From NCBI GenBank assembly GCA_026874595.1, contig CM049312.1, positions 74,436,429 through 74,500,428 of the forward strand: DNA of 64,000 bases, in the 5' to 3' direction. Both the position numbers and the translations under genes were made by a program. Origin of the DNA: Sipunculus nudus. Lineage: Eukaryota; Annelida; Sipuncula; Golfingiida; Sipunculidae. Under the pieces are notes generated by a model. It was not told the DNA's origin. It saw only the letters and a list, made by a program, of their open reading frames with translations, and did not search any database. Of the stretch, positions 22,500 to 34,740 are shown in pieces (positions within the stretch are counted from its first letter, which is position 1; the number at the start of each line of letters is the position of its first letter).

Positions 22500-22690
22500 C
22501 AAGACGATCGAGTGGTAAAAGTAAAACGCTCGGCTCTTTTCTTTGGCGACCTGGGTTCGAGATCTGAAGGCGCCATGAGAGTGGGTTGTGTAGGCCCTTC
22601 CAAGTTCGGTGGTTTCTGCGGTTACTCTGGTTTCCTTTACCTCTACAGACTATCGAACGCAACCACACGGGCTATGGAAAGTGTCTCGTA
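22500..22690 (+). repeat. tRNA-derived SINE
   Basis: Contains an A-box-like GATCGAGTGGTAAAA and a B-box-like GGGTTCGAGATCT about 45 bases later, followed by a non-tRNA body (CCTTCCAAGTTCGGTGGTTT). A reverse-orientation copy lies at 37025-36840. The mollusc-type tRNA/tail layout is inferred. Confidence 0.7.
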
Positions 22691-22862
22691 TGGTTTGTTA
22701 TTCAGATGTACAAAAAGATATTGGTAGATGTAAAAAAGTAATTCCTAAAGAAAACTATAAAACTCTCCACGGCTGTATGAATTTCTACCAATGCATGGAA
22801 ATGTTGCTTTACAGTACTTTGTACCGTGTAAATTTGCTGAGCAAACTTGCTCAACCACCCTA
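22690..22862 (-). repeat. Dispersed repeat B
   Basis: Reverse complement of the block also found at ~29300-29440, 36310-36480, 41230-41260 and 49660-49810 (shared: TTTGCTCAGCAAATTAACAC, CATACAGCC, CCTTAGGAATTGCTTTTTTT). Non-coding. Confidence 0.65.
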
Positions 22863-22889
22863 GTGATCTATATGTATGCATTACAGACA

Positions 22890-23032
22890 TGGGGTGATTA
22901 CTTAATATATGTAATTGATTACATTACGATTACATTGAAAGTAAATTATGATTATCAAATTAAGTCCATGTAATCGATTACGATTACGATTACTTTATGA
23001 TTACTTCAAAAAGTAATCATGATTACAGCCAC
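22890..23032. repeat. GATTAC-rich block
   Basis: Degenerate repeats of GATTAC and its complement, including TGTAATCGATTACGATTACG and AAAGTAATCATGATTACA. Partly palindromic. It may be a MITE end or a simple hexamer expansion. Confidence 0.7.
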
Positions 23033-23039
23033 GATGACA

Positions 23040-25680
23040 AACCCTCTTATTGTCAAAAGGTAACGCATGAATTGTATAATCTAACCTTTATTCAAATGCA
23101 TCAAACTTACAGAGTATACAGATCCAATAGTTAGTCTCATCAAGATATGATATAAAATAGTCTGAAGAATAACTAAAAAAAGATTTATATATAATTTCAA
23201 ATGATTGTTGCACTTTATAAACTTAAGTATAGATTTCATGACTCGGTGGGTCAAAGACATTTCAACAGCAGGGTGGGGGCGGGTTCGGGCTAAAAGCTGG
23301 CATATGCGGGTAAGGCGGGCTACATGATTAAAAGTGGGTTTTCTGCGAGCCACAAATATGGTTGTAGTAACAGCGATCAACTTTACCAGGATAAAATACC
23401 CATGTCTGTTCATGTTCCTTCGATTATTCCATTTTCTCGAGAGAGTTTACTGTATATAAAATTGTTGAGCTCATGAAATCTTAATTATCTGATTTTTTAG
23501 ACAGATTCGTGTTTTCTGTCACCACTGCATTGATTTATGGAATTAAGTCTAAATAATCTTTATATAATGTGTGTTCATAGCGGTACGGCAAATGCTGAGA
23601 AAACGACCTAATTTTGTGTGAAGTTAGCGAAAATTAATGAAAAACAACTAACATCACGACGCCGAGTTGTTGTTTTTCTTTATGTGAGAACTGCAATATG
23701 CCAACTCAGCGCTGTATGTGAAAAATTTGCCGTCATAATGGAATGACGTAACCGTGACGTCACGGTCGTCGCGTGAAATTTCCTGAATATACACGTTATG
23801 AAGAAGCCAGCAGGTGGCATCGTGGTCAGCAGCCAAAGTTGGCCGATTTTTAAATTGATAGTGTACGGTACACAGAGCCCTGGTCAGGGCTATGCCCGAA
23901 ACTTCATTCATGTAACTTGTGATATATGCGTGAAAAATCGCTTTGCTAGGCCCGTCAGCGTTCAGTTCTGGACTACAAGTTTTCTAGCGACAGCCGGTGC
24001 GAATCTATTCATATTTGTTATGAAAAAGCGAATTTTAATTCCGGTCAGATAAACGAATACAACTTAAACCAAAAAAAAAAAAAAATGCAAAAAGTTTACA
24101 AAATTCCATGCGAATCTACGTATTTCAGGACCCCAAGACACCGGCACTGGCATCTTGTCATCCCTATTTAAAATGAACTGGTCAGAATATTCGCCTAACT
24201 TTTTACCGCTTTGTGTGTACTTGCCTTGAACATGGGCGATCCCATTTCAAGGTTGGGACGACCCCGCACACTTTAGATTATTTTAGATACTAAAGATTTA
24301 TCCTAGTCCGTACACGCAGGTTTGGACTAAATTCAGGCAGAAATAAAACCATTTGTTCAAAATTAACATTTTACACAAATTGTTTTTTTTTGTCATAATC
24401 ACTGGATATGTGTCCCATAAAAAAAGGGTAGTGCATGGTAATGAATACATGTATATGTTTCTGGGATCGCCAATAAATTCAGATTTGGCCTAAACACAAG
24501 AATTTACATCCATTTCCAAGGAAAATCGTACAAAAATCAACGCAAGGCAGACTTGGTACAATGTTAATCAAATACTGTGCTTGCGACAGCTATTATTAGT
24601 ATTAATTTAAACTTTGCCAGAAAATATAATGTACATATATTCAAATGACTGTGTGAGGGCGAACAGAGTTCACTGAAAAAAAATGCCGAGCTTGAAACTG
24701 ACACGAATGGACTGCGCGACCCCCGCTCAGAGAGCCACCGGTGATACATTGTAAAAGAAAATCGCTGGTGCTGCATGCCCGGTACACGTGCCTGGGGGGA
24801 AATCTAGGGCACACAGGCACGGTGTACAAGTTTCTGGCGTTTTATTATTATTGTTATTGCATCGCTTATGACGATTCAAAAGGATATTACCCTTTCATCT
24901 ATATCTAAAATGGGGTGGGGGGGGGGGGGACACTTTATTTAGAAATCGCGTTCTTTTATGATGAATTCGACACTTTTTAGCCGAGATATCAAAATAATTT
25001 AATTGTTAATTTAAAAAAAATAAGCGTCTTGTATTCTCAAACTTAAAAAGGATCTCCTCTGACTCTGAAACAATGTACAGTCGTAGAACACGTGCTAAAT
25101 ACATGTAACTAATGACAGTGATGTACCGCTGCATTTTATTATTGATTGACCATTCCACATCGCCAAACAGCGGGAACCTCCCACCTGCAAAATGGAACAC
25201 CGCTTATGACGTCACGCGCGTGCGAGGCAGAATCAAATCAGTTGACCAGGCACAAAATGTCGTAAACGCCTGCAGAGTTTCTCCTGGATATTGATTTTTG
25301 ATCATTATAGTCTATTCATCTCGGGTATGTGGCATTTTTCCTGTTAGAAAAATTAGGTCGCGTTCAAATTTAACTCCTTACCAAAAATCTTTGTTTTGTT
25401 TTGATTCTGATTCAAAATATCGCGAAAAAACCTAGTTTCACGGTTGGTGGAACGGACTATAGTACCCTGTCCACGACTTTATGCCTTTCTGTCCATTCTT
25501 ATGAAAAATGGGCTTATGCAGTCCCTTTTAGTGTTTTCAATTCATGCATGCCTATTTTAAGTCTACATCCATGCTCTATATCTTATGCATCCATCAATCT
25601 TTTATAATATGGGATACCTGTGTATTGATAGTGTAATTATTTTAAATGGTGAAATTGCTATAATATTACACAGCATAAAT
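23040..25680. other. Non-coding stretch with CRE-like sites and homopolymers
   Basis: No supportable gene. Features are a palindromic CRE (23752-23765), another TGACGTCA at ~25207-25214, an A run at ~24069-24084, a G run at ~24911-24929 and a hairpin at 24782-24827. Confidence 0.6.
23752..23765. promoter_or_regulatory. Palindromic CRE-like site
   Basis: CCGTGACGTCACGG is a perfect 14-base palindrome around the CREB/ATF consensus TGACGTCA, and a further TGACGTAA lies seven bases upstream. No adjacent gene start is recognised, so function is unproven. Confidence 0.45.
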
Positions 25681-25840
25681 TCTTTATCTTTTTAAGTTCC
25701 CTCGAAATGTCAGGTGATCTCTACGCGCTTTTAAAACCATGGCGAGAATAAGTATTCTAAATTGGAATATGTATTTATTGTAGATATTGGCGCTTTATAA
25801 CTGTTTGTAAATAAATATTTAAAGAACATGACGTCAATAT

Positions 25841-27708
25841 TTAACATGTTTTACATTCTGTAGGTCTTTCACATATTCCTTTTAACTAGGTAATTTGCGG
25901 GTAGCACACCCAACGGTTCCCCATACATGTTCGCTTTAATAGAGAGGACGCTGCCTATTGAGGTTTGCTGACATTCTGCCTCGGCCTCCAAGTGTAACTA
26001 ACATACTTAAAACTTAAAAGTGGCGCGCCTAAACCAAATCTTAAGAAAAAGAATGAACTGTCCGCTGGTCCAATAGTCGTATTTCTTTCCATCTAAAATA
26101 AAAACAAATGTGTGTAAAAATATTTGAACCAACATTTCCAGCTAGCTTATATACATGCCGGTTTATGTATATGTTGTCATGATGGATTGCCCTTAGTTAA
26201 AACTGATCAGGTTTAAAATACAACAAGGACTTTTTTTTACTTTTAATTTGTTCAAATATATATAATTTTAACATAATAACGTGGCCATTTATTTGTGTGT
26301 GCCTCCAAGACTTAGTCTGCGAGTCCATGAACGCGATATTTCTTCGTGCGATGGCTTTGCGTTGGCGTTGCTGGGCGGAATATACCTAAAGCGGAGGGCT
26401 GAACGCCTGTCGCATCAATCGCTACCTGCGCGATTTTGGATGCTTGGCATAGAAACCTCGCGTTCCTCCCTCTGAAACCCACGCACATGGAAAGCCTACA
26501 TGCATTTAACACTATAACGATTTTGGCCGCCAAAGAAACATCATCGCACCGCTGAGGAAAACGCGTTCATGGAAAGGTTCTGGAGGCGTGTTTACTGAGC
26601 GGGGTGTATAGTGTTTAGTAAGTATGTCCAATTATTTTAAAATCTATAATGTGTTTTTTATACAAGTATTTTCATCAACCTACCTACCCTCAACACCATG
26701 TCCATATGTGCCTGCTCCTCTTCAGTCTCTATGCTGACAAGGTCACCTCCTGCCGTTTTGCACGTTCTACGTGAGCTTGCCCGAACTATTTTCTCGGAAA
26801 CGATCATGTAGCAAGATCTTACTCCCATCCTTTCTAATGGGAGTGGGTGGCTCCATATAGGTGGACATGGGTCTGTAACAGAGTATACCAACAGATCTAG
26901 CTTATTTTATTATGCAATTCAATTATTCAATTTACCTTAACAAATAACCTTAAATTATTCATTATTGTTGAATATTAGTAACAAATAATAACTTGCTTAG
27001 AAATACATTATATATTTTATGGATCTTTTAAATAATAAGAATTAATAGCCATCAAGATTTTTCCAAAGGAGACATCCGTAAACTGAATAATGTTTTCTCA
27101 CTTTAAACTATTCCTTGTACAAAATTAATGTGGTCCAAATAATTTTGTCTTAGGCGGGCTCATTTTTATTTAGAACCTTGTAGAGAACAGATAAGTATCG
27201 GACTGTCATATTTATTTGTAATTTTGGGCAAGTAGATAACGCACCAGTTCTCTTCAATAATAAACACAACTTTGAGCTATGGCTTTAACCTGGATAAATA
27301 TATGGGTTGAGAAAAAAACTTAAAGGAATATTTTTCATATTCTTGACGTGTATTTACTCACTTTGGAATAAACCTGTTCTTGGTGTTTTAGACATGAGGG
27401 CCATGACTGAATCTAAATTTGTCTGTAGCATGTGGTGGTTGCAGCTACAAATGGCATTGCAGCGTAGAACTCCTATGGTCTCATTCCTGTCCTGTCCCGC
27501 CCTTGTCTTTGCCATCATGACTACAGCTGGACACATCAAAATGAAAAGGAAATATATATTTATTGAAACAATTATATACAATTATGTTAATACATGTTAC
27601 TTTGATTAAAACAATTTAAAGTAATGTTATAAATGTGTGAGTACAGTGAACTTATTTTCGTAGGTGCATAACCCTAAAAAGTAGCGCGATCTTCCAGTTG
27701 GTCCACAT
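25841..27708 (-). pseudogene. C-type-lectin-like gene L1, decayed
   Basis: Four exons are recognisable on the minus strand: exon 1 from ATG 27708 (MWTNWKIALLF), exon 2 27526-27362, exon 3 26872-26684, exon 4 26092-25841. Exon 2 keeps 165 bases, AG acceptor and GTGAGT donor; exon 3 (DPCPPIWSHPLPLERMGVRS, CKTAGGDLVSIE) keeps 189 bases and its splice sites. The exon 1 donor, GTAAGT in the other copies, is replaced by GTTATG. Exon 4 starts normally (DGKKYDYWTSGQF), then diverges into a stop, and near its end a TAG replaces the CAG codon before LKGICERPTECKTC. Probably non-functional. The GC-rich intron-3 element is present at ~26281-26600. Confidence 0.85.
26281..26600 (-). repeat. GC-rich intron-3 element, L1 copy
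   Basis: Reverse-orientation copy of the element also in L2 (34395-34740), L2b (39880-40010), L3 (47605-47945) and L4 (57550-57900). It includes GCGACAGGCGTTCAGCCCTC and GAACGCG/GTTCATGGAAAGGTTCTGG blocks. Confidence 0.7.
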
Positions 27709-29228
27709 GACCTACTGAAGAAAAATTTCACTGAAACTACAGTACTCCCATTTCTTATGATTCTGACCAAGCTGTTCCACTGAAATAGAGTGAACAACCA
27801 GTGGGGCAAGATTTTGTTTGAATAAACAAACTTGCATATAAACAGTCGAGTGTGGTATACTTTCACGGAATTAATGTGCTATTCCCATACTGGTTATGGA
27901 AATTTGGGATCTGCGCAAGGTTAAATCACACTCAAGCGAATGTTTAGTACCTCATTTACAGCATGTCAGCATGTTCAATATGCTTAAATCATCGACGACT
28001 ATCTCTGTTCAGGAAACTTTGAAATCACCTGTAAAGAAGTATGATAATTGATTACAAACGCACGTTATGATGTGGCTTGAAGACTTCATGACAGTATGTA
28101 AGTACACCAGTTTTGCAGCATTATATACCCAATCAATGGAGCACTATATAAGCGACTTTGAAACTATGTCGCCTTAAATATCACTTCCACTTGACATATA
28201 AGCAGATCTTATCCTAAGACATAACCACACGGAGCGAAATCATTGATCTATCCTGTGTCTATAGTCTCCAACACAATAACACAGGAACCTTTTTGTTGTA
28301 GTTGCGTACTCCTACAGAAAACGATTGTTACTTAATTTAAAAAAGATAAACATGAGGTATTAACAATGCCAAAATACATTTAATGAATGAACAAGTTATT
28401 TGATTTAATAATTATTTAAATAGTTTTGTAAGTTGTCTTCATGATCACCATACTTCTGCCCGTTTGCCATCATCTAGGTCAAACAGTTGCTAACCGCTAT
28501 TTTTAATCACACAGACTATTGAACACATTATCATGTCGGTATCAGTGTTTTGGTTTAAATTAAATTACTTGTTTTGCCGCAGGTAAGAGTCTTCATTCAA
28601 CTGCACTCGCCGACGATTACCTCATTTCAGGACACATGGCACGCTGGACCATACCTTACAATGTAGGGAATAGATAAATCTGTATGGCGTGACTGTATTT
28701 GAAACAGTCAGAGGGATCCATGTGGATGGCGTGACACTGTTTGGACCAATCAGGTTGTTCCATGTTCAGCTTCGTCAAACATAGTTTTAACCATATATCC
28801 TGCTCCTGCCTATGCACCAAGCCATAGAGATTCAATTAGTTGCCTTTGCTATAATAAGTTACAAAAGTCAATGGTTAGTGAATGAACTAGTAAAAATAAG
28901 GGTAAAACTGACATGTTTATGTAGAACTGTCTAATGTAGTTCTCTGTCTGTTAATGTATAGTATTTGGATGGGTTGTCAACATGACACTTGTGCATAACT
29001 TAATGTGGTCGAAATTTTATTTTTGTTTTATTTAGGCGGCCCATTACAATAATGTAAGGTTTAGACAACATCCATACATTTTTTCATTCCATAGTTGAAC
29101 CTGTCTGAAAAACCACCTGTTTAATAAGACCACATTAGCTATTAGTCAAACTTTTAGATTAAGACAAATTTTGGCCAGTCCCAGGGGTTGTCTTATTTCA
29201 CAATTTTCTATTTTTATGGAGTTAATTC

Positions 29229-29230
<2 letters not shown>

Positions 29231-29301
<71 letters not shown>
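29231..29301. repeat. Compound (AT)n-(GA)n microsatellite
   Basis: About 40 bases of TA repeats switch directly into about 30 bases of GA repeats. Confidence 0.95.
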
Positions 29302-29303
<2 letters not shown>

Positions 29304-30633
29304 GGTAGCGCAAGTTTTTTCCCAGCAAATTAACACACTACAAAACCCTAAACAGCAACATATTTTCGTATGATTCGTAGAAATGCATACAGCCGAGGAG
29401 AATTTTCTATTTTTCCTTATTAATAATTTTTACATTTATCCATGCCTCATGATTCTCCAATCTCTATAAGAAAAACAATGTAAACGAAGAATCATCGTTT
29501 GTAGATCTTGTTAATATGAAAGTGTGAGGTTGAAACATCAGGCAGTTTACAGTTAAAAATATATTAATATATTATCAACAGGCAGACAGAAAGTATTGAT
29601 GTGCATGGTGAGCATACAGTCAACACATGGACCTGCATTCTATAATAATTGATCATTGTTATTGCTTATCATAGAGAAAGCTGAATCAGTCTGCAAAGCT
29701 TTTTGAAGAAATATGAATAGCTGTATAGCAGGTCAAATTGAAATGAACTGTTGTCTGGTGAAGCTCCACAGAATAGAGTCACGCCACACAGCTTTTATCC
29801 CATAATTAAAATATCCCATAATATTTATTCTCCTGCATGGGAATATACGATCGAACGTCATATACCTTTATAGACAAATAGCTCACGATGAGATCGGTCT
29901 TTTATAAGGTGTGAGGTTGAAACATCTGAAAGGCAGTTTATAATAAAAGTATATTAATTTCCTATCAACAGGCAGACAGAACGGTAACAATTTCAGAAAG
30001 TATTGCAGTGCATGGTGAGCAGACAGTTAACACATGGACCTAATTCAATTATAATTGATCATTGTAATTGTTTATTATAGAGAATGCTGAATCTGACACC
30101 ATAACCTATTGAAGAAACATGAATGGGTTTATGGTAGGTTAAATTGGAATGAACTGTTGTCTGGCGAAGCTCCACAGAATAGAGTCACGCCACACAGATT
30201 CTATCCCATAATAGATATGGGATAGTTTTTTAGAGGTACATTGCTCACGGTGAGATCGGTCTCATATTATTTATGAAAGGATTTGTTTATTTCTTTTTAC
30301 GAAACCTATTTAGATAAACCATATATCATAACCATTATATAATAAACAGCTAAGTAGTATATTTGTATTATAGCATCAGAAGCATCATATTCAGGTCACC
30401 ATTGTGTATGTATTACACAATCATAGGTCACCAGCCTCGCCAGTGTGTTAAAATATTATATCATTATAATCATCACACCCCGATTACCAGTGTGTGTATT
30501 ATAACGTATATAATTATCTGAATGTTATTGTAACATAATAATCATCATAATCAGGTCAACCAAACATTTGCTTGATTATTTCCCATTTATATCATATCGA
30601 TGTCTCTGTTGAGCAAAAACATGTACCAGTAAG

Positions 30634-30890
30634 AACCTTTGGTCTAGAGGTAGGGCAAAGGATTCAAAGCTAGATGGTGTTGAGTTCGAATCTCAGCCTT
30701 GGGGAAGGTGGGGTTTGTCAAGGTTGCCTTGAACCAGGGTAAAACGCACTGCAAGCTTAGTGGCAACGCTGTATTCCAAAACAATGTGCCATGAACAAAC
30801 AAGTGCGAACACTTGCGGTAGTTCCCGGTTCTAGATGAAACAGGGAGGAGTGTGGGATATGGCCTTCACATGCAGTTCTACTACAAATTA
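30634..30890 (+). repeat. tRNA-derived SINE, copy 1
   Basis: A-box-like TGGTCTAGAGGTAG and B-box-like GAGTTCGAATCTC are about 35 bases apart, followed by a body with GGTTGCCTTGAACCAGGGTA and CAGTTCTACTACAAATTATA. Copies 2 and 3 occupy equivalent places upstream of L3 and L4 and were carried along by segmental duplication; their B boxes are mutated (TGATTTCAAATCTC). Confidence 0.75.
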
Positions 30891-31523
30891 TATTAAAGCA
30901 GATGTATTTACCGGTTAAAATCAGTTACGTTAGTATAACACTATGTAGGCATGCACCTCTGTTGAAACAACACATAAGACTCACATGAAAGAAAATGAAA
31001 CAATTAATGCAGAAATTATCTTTAAATTCACCAAAGTGGCGTAGAGAAGAGCATTAACGTATTATAATGAAGGAGAACGATTATATTCTAGCCTTTTCGT
31101 TGCATTTATTTATTGTCTCCAAACAAATTACCTGAACACTTTTAATGCCTAATGGGTCTTTGTTAACAATAATATACATTTATAAATGAAAAAGTCGTAT
31201 CCATGACTAGTTAAATTCATTTAAAGGGTTAATATAAACCTGCTCAAAGGCAGTTTCCAGCAACAATATATTAATTTCCACCAGCGGTTGACAACCCATC
31301 AGAGGACTAAATGATTGCATTATCAACATACAGAGAACTACATTAGACAGTTCTACATAAACATGTCAGTTATATCTTTATTTTTACACGTTGGTTTACC
31401 AACAACTAATTTTTGTATCTCCTTGTTGAAAAGGAAGCTAATTGAGTCTCCATGCTTTGTAAACAAGCAGGATCAGGGTATATGGTTTGAAGTTTGTATG
31501 TTGAAGCTGCACATTGAACGACC

Positions 31524-31572
31524 TGATTGGTCCAAACAGTGTCACGCTATCCACATTGATCCCTCTGATTGG
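31524..31572. promoter_or_regulatory. Paired ATTGG (inverted CCAAT) motifs upstream of L2
   Basis: CTGATTGGTCCAAA occurs twice about 43 bases apart, ~1.55 kb before the L2 ATG. The pair recurs at the same distance upstream of L3 (43616, 43659) and L4 (54719, 54760). It lies in a dispersed repeat family, so a regulatory role is only a possibility. Confidence 0.35.
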
Positions 31573-33894
31573 TCCAAATACAGTCACACCATACAAATGT
31601 GTCTATTTCCTAAATTGTAAGGTATGGTCGGGCGTGACATATTTTAAATTGCTATACATTTTGTCCCCAGGATTAATGTTGCTTTAATTTTTAATTGAAA
31701 CGGCTTAGACATATCCTCTGACAGGTATCAGATGCAACTGAACTTTTTTTGTCTTTTCTTGAGGCATTATGGGTCCTTAACAGAGGTAACGGTCGGCGAG
31801 TAAAGGTGACGGAAGACACTAATCTGCGGCAAAACAAGTAATTTAACTTCAACCAAAACACTTAATACCGACAAGATAATGTGTTCAATATATGTGTGAT
31901 TAAAAGTAAAGGTTAGCAACTGTTTGAGCTAGATGATGGCTTAGGGGCAGGAGTATAGTGACCATGAAGAAAACTTACAAAACAATACATATTATTTAAA
32001 TAACCTGTTCATTCATATAATGTATTTGGGCAATGTCAATAACTCATGTTGATCTTATTTGGAATTCAGTAGCAATAATGTTTTGGAGGTGAAATATGCG
32101 ATAAAAAAAGCGGGTCCCCCACTTCAGTTCATGCAGCTATAAATATAGTTTTTAAAATTATAGACACAGAATAAATCAATGATTTTGCTCCTTGTGGTTA
32201 AGTGATAGGATTAGATCTGCTTTCATGTAAGTCGAAGTGATATTAAAGGCGACAGAATTACCAAGTCGCTTTTAAAGTACTCAATTGATTTGGTATTTAA
32301 TGCTGCAGAACTCGTGTAGTTAAAGACTTCAAGCCACAACATGACGTACGTTTGTTATCAATTATCATACATCTTTACAGGTGATTTTACAGTTTCCTGC
32401 CGACATAGTCGTCGATGAGTTAAGCATATTGATCATGCTGACATACTGTAAATTGTGTACTTAACTTTCGATTCCGTTATTAATGTACAGAACTTGTTAA
32501 AGTATTTTGGAAAAAGGGAAAGGATGTGTGATTATGATGTCTGGTGGAACTTTTGTGACCTTGAGCAAAATTTAGCCTTTAAATAAGCAAACAATTACCA
32601 TATTTTAAAATAAAAATGTCATAAACTCACATTCAACCTGCGATTTCTTTATTTGAAAATGAAAATATGCAGGTTTCAATGAAGAGAGGTTGTTTTAGCT
32701 TAAGTTTTGATCGGATGATTTTGCATGAATCAAATAATGACAATTTTATGTGATCTGATTTATCCTTGCGCAGATCCTAAATTCCGTATACAGTTTGATA
32801 AAAGTATATTAAAGATAAACAAGATTAACGGACAACGCTCCCGGGAGAGTATATTACACTCAAAGCATTTATCCGAAAGTTTGTTTATTCAAACGAAATC
32901 TTGTCTTACAAGTTGTTCAGATAAACGAGGCGCCACTGTATTTCAGGGGAATAGCTTGGTCAAAATTATATGAAACGCGAGTACTGTTGCCTAAGTTGAA
33001 TTCTTCTTCAGTATTTTATCTTCATTAACAACTTTGTTTTTAACTTAGTCTTAGTCTTCATTTTGTCATTGGTAGTCATGTGGACCTATCGGAAGATAGC
33101 GCTACTTTTTAGTGGTAAGTCCCTACCCAAATAAGTACACAGCACTGACACAATTTACTTTAGACGATTTTAATTAAACTATAAAAATAATAACTTTATA
33201 TGATGGTTTCTATAAATGAATATTTTCTTTTCATTGGTGTGTGTCCAGCTGTAGTTTTGGTGACAAAGACAAGGGCTGGACAAGACTGGAATGAGACTAT
33301 AGGAGTTCCACACTGCAATGCCATTTGTAACTGCAACGACCCAATGCTACAACAAAAAGTTAGATTCAGTCATGGGCCTCATGTATAAAACACTAAGAAC
33401 AGGTTTATTCCGAGGTAAGTAAATAAACATCAAGTTTATGTTAAATACTCCTTTAAGTTTGTTCTCCAAAAATATATTTATCCAGATATAAGCCATAGCT
33501 CAAAGTTGTGTTTACTGTTGAAGAGAACTGGTACATAAACTACTTGCCAAAAAAATTACAAATAAGATTGACAGTCCAACACGTTTCTTTTGACGAACAA
33601 GGTTCTTAACAAGAATGGGCCCGCCCAAATAAAAACAAAATCATATCCACTATATTAATTTTTGTACGAAGGATAGTTTAAGGTTAGAAAACATTATTCA
33701 GTTCATGGTTATATATCCTCTGGAAATATCTTGGTGGCTGTTAATTCTTATTTAACATTTAAACAATCAAAGATATATATATATAATGAATTTCTAAGCA
33801 AGTTATATATAAGTTATTATTTGTCACTTATATTCGACAATAATGAATCGTCTAAGTTCATGTGTCAAGGTAAATTAAGTAATAATGTAAGCTG

Positions 33895-34120
33895 AATCTG
33901 CTGGTATACTCAAGAAGCGGATCCGGGGGGGGGGGGGAGGAGGTTCCAGGGGGTCCGGATCCCCCCCCCCCTTTTCCTGTTGCCGCAACCTTTCTTAAGG
34001 CGTTCAGACCAAAGTTTACGGCCTTGGACCCCCTTATCCAGACTTAGGGACCCTTTTTATTAGGAATTTTATGAGTCCTCCTGAGTTTGACCCCCACTTT
34101 TTTAATCATTATTCCTCCAC
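33895..34120 (+). repeat. Poly-G/poly-C block before exon 3 (L2 copy)
   Basis: G and C runs flank a GGACCC-rich segment (GGCCTTGGACCCCCTTATCC). Paralogous blocks precede exon 3 of L3 (47108-47315) and L4 (57085-57260). Run lengths differ between copies, so this is prone to slippage. Confidence 0.7.
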
Positions 34121-34394
34121 TATAACTTTGTTACAGACCCATGTCCACCCGGATGGAGCCACCCATTCCTATCAGAAGGGAGGGGAGTAAGATCTTGCTA
34201 CATGATTGTTTCCAAGACATATTTTGGGAAAGCTCACGTAAAACGTGCAAAACTGCAGGAGGTGACCTTGTCAGCATAGAGACGGACAAGGAGCAGGCTC
34301 ATATAGACATGGTGTTGAGGGCAGGTAGGGTGATGAAAATACACATTATAGATTGTAAATTACTTTGACACGCTAATAAAACATTATACATTCC

Positions 34395-34740
34395 GCTCAT
34401 TGAACGCGCCGCCAGAACCTTTCAATGAACGCGATTTTTTCTGCGGTGCGATGGTGTTGCGTTTGCGGTCAGAATCGTTCTAGTGTTTTATCCATGTTAC
34501 CTTTCGATGTACGTGGGTACCGGGTTTCCACGTGAGGTACTGCGAACATCGCACATGAAGCGATTTCTGCGGCAGGCGTTCAGCGACGGCGTTGCTTTGG
34601 TGGTCAAAATCGTTCCTGTGTTATGCATGTTACCTTAACACGTACGTGTGAACGCACGGTTTCTATGCCGAGCGGCAATATCGCGCAAGTAGCGATTTCT
34701 GCGACAGGCGTTCAGCCCTGCGCTTTAAATAGATAAATAT
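34395..34740 (+). repeat. GC-rich intron-3 element, L2 copy
   Basis: Two to three diverged internal units, each starting GCGATTTCTGCGRCAGGCGT and containing TTACCTTTCNATGTACGTGG. Markedly more GC- and CpG-rich than the surrounding intron; probably an ancestral insertion. Confidence 0.65.

Larger units (their letters stand above)
25680..28980 (-). repeat. Left arm of inverted duplication containing lectin gene L1
   Basis: From the 3' flank (25690-25810, reverse of TACAATAAATACATATCCAA and CGCGTAGAGATCAC) through the gene to upstream sequence (~28480-28620 and 28960, e.g. GGTTGTCAA), the arm is the reverse complement of ~31270-35950. The two copies are head to head around a ~2.3-kb centre. Confidence 0.8.
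28980..31270. repeat. Centre of the inverted duplication: repeats, no gene
   Basis: Contains a (TA)n-(GA)n compound microsatellite (~29231-29301), dispersed repeat B (~29300-29440), and two tandem members of dispersed repeat A (~29530-29900 and ~29910-30240, sharing GTCACGCCACACAG and TATTAATTTCCTATCAACAG-like blocks), then AT-rich sequence and a SINE. Confidence 0.7.

Noticed and set aside
30634-30710. Possible true tRNA gene
   Set aside because: A- and B-box-like motifs are present but the flanks form no acceptor stem, and the sequence continues as a repeated SINE body.
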